DNA from: Fidelibacterota bacterium
Lineage (GTDB): Bacteria > Pseudomonadota > Alphaproteobacteria > Rhodospirillales > Rhodospirillaceae
Direction of reading: 5' to 3'
DNA: 33,976 nucleotides
Assembly (NCBI GenBank): GCA_947476065.1
Contig: CANJPG010000033.1
Span: forward strand, 1 to 33,976
Numbering within the stretch: position 1 is the stretch's first letter; each line of letters starts with the position of its first letter. The position numbers and the translations under genes were made by a program. Under the pieces are notes generated by a model, which was not told where the DNA came from, did no database searches, and worked only from the letters and a program-made list of their open reading frames with translations. Shown piece after piece: positions 10,071-18,308 of the stretch.

Positions 10071-10325
10071 ATGACAATTACCGTCGAATTCCGCAAGTCC
10101 GGACGCACGGTTGACTGGAGCGGCAACGGCTCGCTGCTCGAGTTCGCCGAAAGCAATGGTCTTCAGCCGGCCTTCAGTTGCCGCGAAGGCGTCTGCGGCA
10201 CATGCAAAACCGCGCTGTTTGGCGGCGCCGTGCGTTACTTCGAGACGCCGCTGGATGAGCCCGAACCGGGCAACGTCCTGCTCTGCTGTAGCAGGCCTGC
10301 GGAATCCGTCGTTTTGGATCTTTGA
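10071..10325 (+). CDS. 2Fe-2S ferredoxin
   Basis: This 84-residue plant-type [2Fe-2S] ferredoxin has ligands C37-x4-C42-x2-C45 in SCREGVCGTC and a fourth Cys from the C72-C73 pair. The sequence resembles the stand-alone form of the C-terminal ferredoxin domain found in Rieske-oxygenase reductases such as VanB, but the flavin and NAD domains are absent. It is 10 bases downstream of the oxygenase and very likely delivers its electrons. The reductase must be encoded elsewhere or be a housekeeping enzyme. Confidence 0.9.
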   Translation: MTITVEFRKSGRTVDWSGNGSLLEFAESNGLQPAFSCREGVCGTCKTALFGGAVRYFETPLDEPEPGNVLLCCSRPAESVVLDL

Positions 10326-10992
10326 TCCGGCGGCGGCGGGCTGCGGAGTCACGCGAAATTGCCCTTTATAATCAGGCCGCTCCGGTCTCGTAGCACGTCG
10401 CGTAGCTACGACTCGGGTACCCTTTGGCGCCAAATTGATGCGCCGCACCATCCAAAAGGCTTTTTTCGGTGTGCGGCCGCTCAATCGCGCTGCTGCAAAG
10501 CGAAAAAAGTGTGGCGGTGAGGCATTTTTGCATCAAAACTGTCATCGCGCGGCCTTGTGCAAAACTGGCGGCATTCCGCCAAAAAAGCCCTGTTCTTGCC
10601 TAGGCATATGACAGAACAGACTTCGTTTATGCCTATACATATGCGGCCTTACACATATGACTATACATAATAGACTTTTTTCATGTTTTCCGTTCCGCAC
10701 GGAGGAAATGCGTGAGTTCTCTGCCCGGCCGGCTTGGCCTATATCTCGCAGTGCAACATCAACTTGGGGGCCGCCAAGTCCATTCGGCACAGCTAGCGCC
10801 GGCCTTACGTTTCTTAGGTATTCTTCGCACCACACTCCACACCGCACGCTCGCTTGCTTCTCTAGCGCTTCACACGCCTCTCTTCTCTTCACAGCTCTCC
10901 TTTTCACACGCTTGTTTTCACGTCGCACCGCCCTCGCGTCCCAGGGGTTTTTCGTTCAATCGCTTCTTTATTCTTTCGGGGGAATAAAAAAA
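10326..10992 (+). other. Intergenic region and long leader before the TonB receptor
   Basis: No gene is convincing in these 667 bases. The first part holds an imperfect hairpin (GCCGCAC 10442-10448 with GTGCGGC 10471-10477, and an inner AAAA/TTTT pairing), possibly ending the ferredoxin transcript, and GGCGG-CATT-CCGCC (10567-10580). Bases 10598-10668 contain the operator sites described separately. From about 10680 to 10992 comes a pyrimidine-rich stretch of roughly 300 bases with no stable reading frame of its own; if transcription starts near the operators, it is an untranslated leader. GGGGGAA (10978-10984) is the receptor's ribosome binding site. TTAGGTATTCT (10814-10824) matches part of the palindrome at 8917. 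Confidence 0.6.
10629..10668. promoter_or_regulatory. Two HutC-like operator copies upstream of the TonB receptor
   Basis: ATGCCTATACAT (10629-10640) and ATGACTATACAT (10657-10668) match ATGTCTATACAT of the hut promoter at 11 of 12 positions each. Their cores start 28 bases apart. A further symmetric GCCTAGGC lies at 10598-10605, 33 bases before the first. They lie about 330-360 bases upstream of the receptor start. Confidence 0.6.
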
Positions 10993-13890
10993 ATGAAACT
11001 AATCAGCACTAAACTGCGCGCACACACCGCACGTCACGTCCTAAAGGGCTCAACCGCTCTTCTGCTCGCCACGATCGCGACCGGCACCACGGCCTATGCC
11101 CAGGGTCAGCAAACCGCTGCGGCGCCGCAGGCCGCCGAAGTTGAAGAAGTCGTCGTCACCGGTACGCGCGTCGTGCGCGACGGCTACGAAGCGCCGACAC
11201 CGCTCACCGTCGTGGGCGTCGAAGCGATTGAATCCTCGGCCACCAACAACGTCGCCGACTACGTCAACACCATTCCGGCCTTCGCCGGCAGCCGCTCGCC
11301 GGCCACCACCCAGTCGTCCATGAGCGCCGGCAGCTCGGGCACCAACTCGATCAACCTGCGCAATATCGGTCTCGAACGCACCCTGGTGCTGCTCGACGGC
11401 AAGCGCTCGGTCGGGTCGAACTCCACCGGCGTCGTCGACGTCAACACCTTCCCGCAGAACCTGATCTCGCGCGTTGATATCGTCACGGGCGGCGCCTCGT
11501 CCGCTTACGGCTCCGACGCGTTGGCCGGCGTTGTCAACTTCGTGCTCGACAAGAAGTTCACCGGCATCAAGGGTGAAGTCTCCGGGGGTGTCACAACTTA
11601 CGGCGACGATCGCCAGTACGACGTCAGCCTCGCCGCCGGCACCGGCTTCCACGGTGACCGCGGCCATATCGTGTTCAGTGCCGCCACCACCCATGAAGAC
11701 GGCGTCGCCATCAACGACCGCCCGTGGAACTTGCAGGGATGGGAAATCATCACCAACCCGTCTTACGGCACGGGCGCCGGTCAAAGCACTTCGGTGCCGC
11801 AGCGCCTTCTCAAGAACCACGTCAGCGTCGCGGTCGGCATCCCGGGGGGCATCATCGCCTCGGGCCCCTTGAAGGGCATTGCCTTCGGTCCGGGCGGCGT
11901 TCCCTACAACTTCCAGTACGGCGACATTTACTCCAACCCGGTCATGACCAACGGCCAGTGGCAGGCTTCCACCATCCGCGGCACCCACCTCGCCAACGGC
12001 CTGACCTCGCGCGATACAACCCACAACATCTTCGCGCACGCCACCTACGCCATCACAGACAGTGTGGAAGTGTATTTCGAGGCCTCCTGGGCCCACGACT
12101 TGAACCACAACTGGTGCTGTCCGCCTGAAAACAACGGCGACCTGGTCATCAAGGCGGACAACCCGTTCATCCCCACAAGTGTGAAGACGCAGATGACCGC
12201 GTTGGGCCTCACCACCCTCAACATCGGTTCAATGAACGCCGATCTGCCGACGGCCGGCGCTACCAACGACCGCCGTGTCCAGCGCTTCCTGGGCGGCGCC
12301 ACCGGCACCTTCAACGCCTTCGACAGTGCCTGGACCTGGGACGCCTATGCCCAGGTGGGTATCGCACGCGCGCATGAGCAGGTTACGGACCCGACGCAGC
12401 GCTCACACTTCAACGCGGCGCTTGATGCCATCTCGGGCGCCAACGGCACCATCGTCTGCCGCAACGCAGCCACCAATCCAGGCTGCGTGCCGTACAACGT
12501 GTTCGGTATCGGCGTGAACTCGCAGGCGACCATCAACTACGTCATGGGTTATCCCGGCGTCGATCTGCGTAACGAGAAGTTCACGCAGGAAGTGTTTGCT
12601 GCCTCGGCGCAGGGCGAGCCGATCTCGCTTTGGGCCGGTCCGGTCTCCCTGGCGTTCGGCGTCGAACACCGCGTGGAAAAAGCGGCAGGCCGCGTCGATG
12701 CCATTGGTACGGCCGGCGACTGGCTGTACGGCAACTATCGTCCGCTGAACGCCAGCACCAACGTCACCGAAGGGTTCGCGGAAGTCGTCGTGCCCTTGGC
12801 GAAAGACTACGCTTGGGCGAAGTCTCTAGATCTCAATGCGTCGGTCCGCGGCACCAGCTACAAGACCTCGGGCTATGTCACGACCTGGAAAGTGGGCGCG
12901 ACCTATGATCCGATCGACGATATCCGCTTCCGCGCCACGCGGTCGCGCGACATCCGTGCGCCGAACTTGATCGAACTCTATAGCGGCGGCAGCGGCGGCT
13001 TCCCGGGCTACATCAACCCCTTCCGCAACGGCGTGTCGGAAATCGGCGTCTCGTCCACCACCGGCAACCCGACGCTGGTTCCCGAAAAGTCCGACTACAC
13101 CGGCGTCGGTGTCGTGTTGCAGCCCTCGTTCGTCCCGGGCTTCAACGCGTCGGTCGACTATTGGAACCTCGATATCGGCGGCGCCATCGGCACTTTGACG
13201 ACCCAGCAGATCATCGACCAATGCTTCGCCGGCAATGCGCAGATCTGTCAGGCGCTTACCTTCGGCACCGGCAATGTGATCACGCTGATCAATCTGCGTC
13301 CGTTCAACCTCGTCAAGCAGATCGCGCGCGGGATGGACTTCGAAGCCAGCTACCGTATTCCGGTGGATGCGATCGTGTCCGGATGGGACGGCAACGTGAC
13401 ACTGCGCATGCTCGCTACGCACTTCATCAAGAGCTACAGCAGCAACGGCATTAACACTCCGGTGGATAACGCCGGCGTCAATGCCAACATCACCAACGCC
13501 GTGCCGAATTGGAAGTGGAACGCGTCGATCAACTACACCACCGAGACGGTTGGCTATAACCTTGCGGCACGCGGCGTCAGCTCGGGCGTGTACCTGAACT
13601 CCAACGTTCAGTGCACCAGCGGCTGCCCGGTCTCGACTGCCGACAACCGCACTATCGACAACAACCGCATCGCCGGCGCCGTCTTCTTGGATGCCGCCAT
13701 CACCTACAAGTTCGCTCTCGGCGATGCGGCGACGGAAGCCTTCTTCAACGTGCGTAACATCGCCAACAAGGATCCGGCGGTTGCCGCTCCTGGCCCCGGC
13801 GGCTTCACCTACGAAGCAGCCCCGGCCAACGGCGCTCTGTACGACGTGCTCGGACGTGTGTTCCGCGCCGGCGTCCGGTTCAAGATGTAA
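10993..13890 (+). CDS. TonB-dependent outer-membrane receptor
   Basis: A 965-residue receptor for energy-driven uptake across the outer membrane. A Sec signal peptide of about 36 residues (cleavage near AYA-Q) is followed by a TonB box (EVEEVVVTGTRV), a plug domain (PLTVVGVEAIESSATNNVADYVNTIP, NLRNIGLERTLVLLDGKR, VDIVTGGASSAYGSDALAGVVNFVL) and a large beta-barrel domain with the TonB_dep_Rec block RFRATRSRDIRAPNLIELYS. The protein ends GVRFKM instead of the usual terminal Phe. The frame is open from 10657, but ATG at 10993 starts the signal peptide and has a purine-rich ribosome site, so the upstream 112 codons are discarded. Two HutC-like operators upstream suggest histidine, a histidine peptide or a related imidazole as cargo; the barrel sequence alone cannot say. 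Confidence 0.94.
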   Translation: MKLISTKLRAHTARHVLKGSTALLLATIATGTTAYAQGQQTAAAPQAAEVEEVVVTGTRVVRDGYEAPTPLTVVGVEAIESSATNNVADYVNTIPAFAGSRSPATTQSSMSAGSSGTNSINLRNIGLERTLVLLDGKRSVGSNSTGVVDVNTFPQNLISRVDIVTGGASSAYGSDALAGVVNFVLDKKFTGIKGEVSGGVTTYGDDRQYDVSLAAGTGFHGDRGHIVFSAATTHEDGVAINDRPWNLQGWEIITNPSYGTGAGQSTSVPQRLLKNHVSVAVGIPGGIIASGPLKGIAFGPGGVPYNFQYGDIYSNPVMTNGQWQASTIRGTHLANGLTSRDTTHNIFAHATYAITDSVEVYFEASWAHDLNHNWCCPPENNGDLVIKADNPFIPTSVKTQMTALGLTTLNIGSMNADLPTAGATNDRRVQRFLGGATGTFNAFDSAWTWDAYAQVGIARAHEQVTDPTQRSHFNAALDAISGANGTIVCRNAATNPGCVPYNVFGIGVNSQATINYVMGYPGVDLRNEKFTQEVFAASAQGEPISLWAGPVSLAFGVEHRVEKAAGRVDAIGTAGDWLYGNYRPLNASTNVTEGFAEVVVPLAKDYAWAKSLDLNASVRGTSYKTSGYVTTWKVGATYDPIDDIRFRATRSRDIRAPNLIELYSGGSGGFPGYINPFRNGVSEIGVSSTTGNPTLVPEKSDYTGVGVVLQPSFVPGFNASVDYWNLDIGGAIGTLTTQQIIDQCFAGNAQICQALTFGTGNVITLINLRPFNLVKQIARGMDFEASYRIPVDAIVSGWDGNVTLRMLATHFIKSYSSNGINTPVDNAGVNANITNAVPNWKWNASINYTTETVGYNLAARGVSSGVYLNSNVQCTSGCPVSTADNRTIDNNRIAGAVFLDAAITYKFALGDAATEAFFNVRNIANKDPAVAAPGPGGFTYEAAPANGALYDVLGRVFRAGVRFKM

Positions 13891-13911
13891 CTCTGAAGCG
13901 AGTCGAGGGGG

Positions 13912-13941
13912 GGGGGAGGAACCAGTTTCCTCCCCCTTTTT
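13912..13941 (+). terminator. Rho-independent terminator after the TonB receptor
   Basis: A ten-base stem, GGGGGAGGAA (13912-13921) paired with TTCCTCCCCC (13927-13936), has loop CCAGT and is followed by five T residues. It starts about 20 bases after the receptor stop and separates it from the exported-protein operon. The left arm lies in a run of ten G (13907-13916). Confidence 0.85.
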
Positions 13942-13991
13942 CGTGCCTTAAACTCAGTCAAATACGCGTGCAACTGGCTACTATCGCTGTT

Positions 13992-14023
13992 TTTAGGTAA
14001 TCTAAAGTAGAACGCAGTTCGTT
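13992..14023. promoter_or_regulatory. Regulatory palindromes upstream of exported operon 1
   Basis: TTTAGGTAATCTAAA (13992-14006) is a perfect palindrome with a five-base spacer. It is followed three bases later by a second dyad, GAAC-GCA-GTTC (14010-14020). The same pair, in the same order and spacing, precedes exported operon 2 at 28029-28057. The site is about 105 bases before the ATG at 14112. Confidence 0.55.
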
Positions 14024-14111
14024 TGATTTGCCTCAGGTCTGGGCATGATCTCTTCTGGCGGTTAAGCCGCTCAAAATGCACCGATCATCGGCTGGTTTGG
14101 GAGATGTCCGC

Positions 14112-15233
14112 ATGCTGCGCCGTTCCGCAATATCCACTGCCGCCCTTGTCTCTCTGTTGGCGGCGGCTCCGGCGATGGCCGAAAGCAAGTCCTTCGTCGT
14201 CACCTGGTTCGGCCAGGCCATGGACTCCAAAGACGGCGACTGTCCCGACGGCGTTAACCCGCGCTGGGCCGAGCAGCGTCTGCGCAACCTGCGCGACCTC
14301 GGCCTTAATGAAAAACAGATCGCCGATCTCGTCGCCGAGGAACTGCTCGGCGAAGAGGGCATGGAAGCCAGCAAGATCGCCGACATGAACGTCAACCGCG
14401 GCCGCATCAACGGCAAGCCGGTGAACGCCTATACCTATCCGAGTACCGTCGTCGATCCGAAGCTGCACGCCATCCGCGATTGGAAATGGGCCTTCGGCTT
14501 CAATCTCGATGGCAAGATCGGCGCCAGCGACTTCGAAGACCCCGAAACTCACGAGAAGGGGGTCGATAACGAGTTCGGCCGCGCCATGGGCTGCATGCCC
14601 AACTTCCGGGGCTCGCTGAAGGAGCCGCCGCTGGAATACGCCTGGGTCTGGGCCTGGAAGCGTGAAGGCCGCTCGGCCTGGGTGATCACCATCACCGCCA
14701 ACGACATTACCAAGGACGGCGACGCCCGTGTGACCTTCGACCGCGCCATCGAGCGTCTGCGCTTCAACGCCGATAGCACGCCACGCCGCGACATGCCCTA
14801 CCGCGTCGATCCCAGCCCGCGCTCGCACTTCGAATACGCCGCCAAGATCAAGGACGGCATGCTGACGCTGGCCAATGCGGGCACGCAGGATTTCAACATG
14901 ATCTACAACCCGGAATTCATTCCGGTGATCCGCATGACCAAGGTCCACATGCGTATGAAGATCACGCCCGACGGTGGCATCGAAGGCATGATTGGCGGCT
15001 ACCAGCGCTGGGACGATCTCTACATCTCCTATGCCTCGGGCGGCAAAGCCAACGAAGACGGCAATGCCGGTGACCTGCCGGGCATCTACTACCTGCTGAA
15101 GAAATACGCCGACCACGACCCGAGCCCGGCCAACGGACAGAATATGGCAATTTCGGCCACCTGGAATTTCACCGGCGTGCCGGCCTTCGCTGTCATCGAA
15201 GACCCGAGCGGCGAGCTCTCCGAACACCACTAA
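14112..15233 (+). CDS. Exported protein of unknown function (family X, copy 1)
   Basis: I do not recognise this family. The 373-residue product has a Sec signal peptide (MLRRSAISTAALVSLLAAAPAMA) and no later membrane segment. It shares a pattern with the gene at 32542: DCPDGxN near the N terminus, NLDGKIGxxDFxxP at residue 131, G[VI]DN, a second conserved Cys in RAMGC, and a C-terminal G-[IV]-I-x-GY...Y block ending in AIS. The segment GFNLDGKIGASD resembles an EF-hand loop with Asp5, Gly6, Ile8 and Asp12, but position 1 is Gly, so calcium binding is only possible. ATG at 14112 has GGAG eight bases ahead; an ATG at 14076 would put 12 residues before the signal. It is the first gene of a six-gene operon. 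Confidence 0.85.
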   Translation: MLRRSAISTAALVSLLAAAPAMAESKSFVVTWFGQAMDSKDGDCPDGVNPRWAEQRLRNLRDLGLNEKQIADLVAEELLGEEGMEASKIADMNVNRGRINGKPVNAYTYPSTVVDPKLHAIRDWKWAFGFNLDGKIGASDFEDPETHEKGVDNEFGRAMGCMPNFRGSLKEPPLEYAWVWAWKREGRSAWVITITANDITKDGDARVTFDRAIERLRFNADSTPRRDMPYRVDPSPRSHFEYAAKIKDGMLTLANAGTQDFNMIYNPEFIPVIRMTKVHMRMKITPDGGIEGMIGGYQRWDDLYISYASGGKANEDGNAGDLPGIYYLLKKYADHDPSPANGQNMAISATWNFTGVPAFAVIEDPSGELSEHH

Positions 15234-15256
15234 GTCCAGTAAAGGTATCGCGCGCG

Positions 15257-16945
15257 ATGACGCTTTCGAGCCTGAAGTATACCGCTGCTGCACTGTCGCT
15301 GGCGCTCGCGCTGGCCGGCACGGCCGAAGCCGCCAAGGACGCCAAGCTTTCCATCCCGCCGCAGGAAGTCGCCGTGCGCCGCATTAGCGGCGATCAGTAC
15401 CGCAACATCATCCGCGACGTCTTCGGCCCCACCATCCAGTTCGGCGGCCACTTCGAGCCGGCGCTGAAGATCAACGGCCTCGCCGCCGCCGGCTCCAGCA
15501 GCATCGGTGTCTCGCCCGCCGGCATGGAGCAATACGATGCCATGGCCCGCGCGATTGCGGGGCAGGTGACTGACGAAGCCCACCGCGGCCAGATGATTCC
15601 CTGCGTGCCCGCCAAAACCGACGCGGCTGACGACGACTGCGCCCGCCGGTTCCTGGGCGATGTCGGCCAGCTGCTCTACCGCCGTCCGCTCGCGCGCGAG
15701 ACGCTCGATGCTCATGTCAACGCGGCTCATGTGGCGGCTGAGTCGGTGAAGGACTTCTACCGCGGCCTATCCCTCAGCTTGAGTGCGATGTTGTCGTCGC
15801 CCCAGTTCCTCTTCCAGGACGCCGAACTTGAACGCGATCCCGACACCAAGGGCGGCTATCGGATCGATGGATATTCGAAAGCCTCTGAGCTTTCGTTCTT
15901 CCTGTGGAACTCGGGTCCCGACCTCGCGCTGCTCACCGCCGCCGCCAAGGGCGAGCTGGAAACCTCCAAGGGTCTCAAGCGCCAGGTTGAGCGCATGATG
16001 GCCAGCCCCCGCCTCGAAGCCGGCGTACGCGCCTTTTTTATCGACAACTTTGCCTTTGACGAGTTCGGCGAACTCACCAAGGACGTGGTGCTGTTTCCCA
16101 AGTTCAGCGCCCAGGCCACCAACGATGCCCAGGAACAGACGCTGAAGACCATCGTGCAAATCCTGCTGAAGGATAAAGGCGACTACCGCGATCTTTTCAC
16201 CACCCGTAAAACCTTCCTCACGCCGGAGCTGGCCTCGATCTACCGCGTGCCTGTACCCGACGCCCAGGTAACGGGCGGCGCTGATGGTTGGGTGCCTTAC
16301 GAGTTCCCGGCCAGCGATCCGCGCGCCGGCATCTTGACCCACATCAGCTTCGTCGCCTTGCATTCGCCTGCTGGCCGCGGCTCGCCGACACTGCGCGGCA
16401 AGGCGGTGCGTGAAGTCATCCTCTGCCAGAAGGTGCCGCCACCGCCGGGCAATGTTGCCTTCAATATCGTGCAGGACACCAGCAATCCGGTGTTCAAGAC
16501 GGCGCGCGAACGCCTGACCGCCCACCGCGAGAACCCGGTCTGCGCCGGCTGTCACCGCATCACCGATCCGATGGGCTTGGCCCTTGAGAACTTCGACGGC
16601 GCCGGCGAATTCCGCACCACCGAAAACGGCAAAGTCATCGACACCAGCGGCGATCTCGACGGCATCAAGTTCACCGATAGCGCCGGTCTCGGCCAGGCCA
16701 TTGCCGCCAACAAAGCCACCACTAGCTGCCTTGTGAACCGCTTGGCGTCCTACGCCGTCGGCCGCAAGCCGGCGGCGGAAGAAACGCCCTGGGTGAATTA
16801 TCTGCAGCAGAAGTTCATCGACAACGGCTACCGCTTTCCCGATCTTATGCGCGACATCGCACTGAGTGACTCGTTCTACGCCCGCGCCATGCCCAAGGCG
16901 GCCGAAGCGCCGTCCACCACCACTGCCGACGCCACCAATAAATAG
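15257..16945 (+). CDS. DUF1592/DUF1588/DUF1585 exported protein with CxxCH (copy 1)
   Basis: The 562-residue protein shows the domain series known from DUF1592 proteins. After a Sec signal peptide (cleavage near AEA) come a DUF1587-like RRISGDQYRNIIRDVFG, a DUF1595-like RRPLARETL, DUF1592 (LSAMLSSPQFLFQ, ELSFFLWNSGPD), DUF1588 (DYRDLFTTRKTFLTPELASIYRVP, GILTHISFVALHS, LRGKAVREVILCQKVPPPP) and DUF1585 (RERLTAHRENPVCAGCHRITDPMGLALENFDGAGEFR). C429-x-x-C432-H433 is a c-type haem-binding-like motif conserved in the family; one haem is possible but unproven. It lacks the N-terminal cytochrome domain of many planctomycete members. It lies 23 bases after family X and 21 before its usual partner DUF1552. 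No biochemical role is established. Confidence 0.92.
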   Translation: MTLSSLKYTAAALSLALALAGTAEAAKDAKLSIPPQEVAVRRISGDQYRNIIRDVFGPTIQFGGHFEPALKINGLAAAGSSSIGVSPAGMEQYDAMARAIAGQVTDEAHRGQMIPCVPAKTDAADDDCARRFLGDVGQLLYRRPLARETLDAHVNAAHVAAESVKDFYRGLSLSLSAMLSSPQFLFQDAELERDPDTKGGYRIDGYSKASELSFFLWNSGPDLALLTAAAKGELETSKGLKRQVERMMASPRLEAGVRAFFIDNFAFDEFGELTKDVVLFPKFSAQATNDAQEQTLKTIVQILLKDKGDYRDLFTTRKTFLTPELASIYRVPVPDAQVTGGADGWVPYEFPASDPRAGILTHISFVALHSPAGRGSPTLRGKAVREVILCQKVPPPPGNVAFNIVQDTSNPVFKTARERLTAHRENPVCAGCHRITDPMGLALENFDGAGEFRTTENGKVIDTSGDLDGIKFTDSAGLGQAIAANKATTSCLVNRLASYAVGRKPAAEETPWVNYLQQKFIDNGYRFPDLMRDIALSDSFYARAMPKAAEAPSTTTADATNK

Positions 16946-16966
16946 TTTGTGTAGGAGGGTTCTCAT

Positions 16967-18298
16967 ATGACCACCACATTCAGCCGCCGCCAAATGCTCC
17001 GCGGCGCCATGGGCGGCACTGCAATAGCTGTCGGATTGCCCTTCCTCGACTGTTTCCTCAACAGCAATGGTACCGCGCTCGCGAGCGGCCAAGCGCTGCC
17101 CTTGGTGTTCGGCACCTACTTCCAGGCTCTCAGCTTCACACCGGGCCGCTGGATCCCCAGCAGCACCGGCAAGGACTACGAAACCAAGGTCGAACTGAAG
17201 CCGCTGGACGCTTTCAAAAGCCGCATGAACCTGTTCAGCGGCCTGAAATATTTCCACGACGGCCGCCCCATGGAAGATCACCGCTCCGGCTGGCAGATCG
17301 CCTCATCGGGCGGTCTGGTGATCGGCAACGTCTCGCAGCCCAGTATCGACGACATCATCGGCGAGAAAATCGGCGCACGCTCGCGTTTCCGGTCGCTGGA
17401 GGTCTCTCTCAGCGGCGGCAAGAACAGCGCCAGCCGCCGCGCCGGCAGCGCCGCCTACAATCCCGCCGAGCCATTGCCGGCGGCACTTTATACGCGTCTC
17501 TTCGGGCCCGAGTTCAAAGACCCAAATGCCGCCGAATTCACGCCCGACGCCATGGCCATGGCGCGCAAGAGTGTGCTTTCCGCCGTCACCGAAGACCGCA
17601 AGGCCTTCGCGACTAAACTGGGCGCCGCCGACCGCGCGCGCCTCGACGAATACTTCTCCTCGGTCCGCCAGATCGAACAACAGTTGGCCATCGAGCTGCA
17701 AAAGCCTGCGCCCCTCGAACATTGCACGAAACCTGATGTCGTGACCGAAACGCCGACCGGCAATACGGTCGATCTGGTGGAGACCAACACCAAGCTCTTC
17801 GGCCAGCTGCTGGGCCATGCGCTCGCCTGCGACCAGACCCGCGTGATCAACGTGCACCTGGGCCAGCACAGCGCCATCCGCGAGAAGGGCGGCTCGCTGG
17901 CTTGGCACTCGCTCACCCACGAAGAGCCGACCGACGAAAAGCTGGGTTACCAGCCCAAGGTGGTGTGGTTCATCGACTGGGCCAACAAGAATTTCGCCGG
18001 CTTCCTCACCGAGCTCGAGAAGATCAAGGAAGGCGACAACAAGACCCTGTTCGACCGCATGGCGCTGATGTGGTTCACCGACCATGGCGATGCGCGTGTA
18101 CACTCGGTCGACAACGTGCCGCTGATCACCGTCGGCAACGCCGGCGGGCGCTTAAAGACCGGCTACCACATCTCCGCGGCCGGCGATCCTTCGGCGCGCG
18201 TCGGTCTGACGCTGCAGCAGGCCATGGGCCTGCCGGTCAACAGCTGGGGCACCTCGTCGAACCTTACCACCAAGACCTTCTCCGAAATCCTGGCCTAG
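16967..18298 (+). CDS. DUF1552 Tat-exported protein (copy 1)
   Basis: This 443-residue protein is a DUF1552 member. The N terminus FSRRQMLRGAMGG...VGLPFLDCFLNSNGTALA is a twin-arginine signal with probable cleavage after ALA, so it is exported folded, possibly with a cofactor. Family features are the FGTYFQALSFTPGRWIP opening, ARKSVLSAVTEDRKAF, a Glu-rich helical stretch around YFSSVRQIEQQLAIELQ, ACDQTRVINVHLG, HSLTHEEPTDEKLGYQ and a C-terminal FTDHGDARVHS. The His/Asp-rich segments could bind metal. GGAGGG precedes the ATG. DUF1592 and DUF1552 genes are commonly adjacent in other bacteria, so they probably work together; the reaction is unknown. Confidence 0.92.
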   Translation: MTTTFSRRQMLRGAMGGTAIAVGLPFLDCFLNSNGTALASGQALPLVFGTYFQALSFTPGRWIPSSTGKDYETKVELKPLDAFKSRMNLFSGLKYFHDGRPMEDHRSGWQIASSGGLVIGNVSQPSIDDIIGEKIGARSRFRSLEVSLSGGKNSASRRAGSAAYNPAEPLPAALYTRLFGPEFKDPNAAEFTPDAMAMARKSVLSAVTEDRKAFATKLGAADRARLDEYFSSVRQIEQQLAIELQKPAPLEHCTKPDVVTETPTGNTVDLVETNTKLFGQLLGHALACDQTRVINVHLGQHSAIREKGGSLAWHSLTHEEPTDEKLGYQPKVVWFIDWANKNFAGFLTELEKIKEGDNKTLFDRMALMWFTDHGDARVHSVDNVPLITVGNAGGRLKTGYHISAAGDPSARVGLTLQQAMGLPVNSWGTSSNLTTKTFSEILA

Positions 18299-18308
18299 GC
18301 GCACCGCC

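Noticed and set aside
10401-10410. Perfect palindrome CGTAGCTACG
   Set aside because: It is a single ten-base occurrence with no repeat elsewhere in promoter regions and no T tract for termination.
10542-10928. Minus-strand frame of 128 codons in the gap before the TonB receptor
   Set aside because: The product is Arg/Lys-rich without family features, runs across the operator sites, and has no convincing ribosome site.
10657-10992. N-terminal extension of the TonB receptor by 112 codons
   Set aside because: It would begin inside an operator copy and put a non-homologous stretch before a good Sec signal peptide with its own ribosome site.
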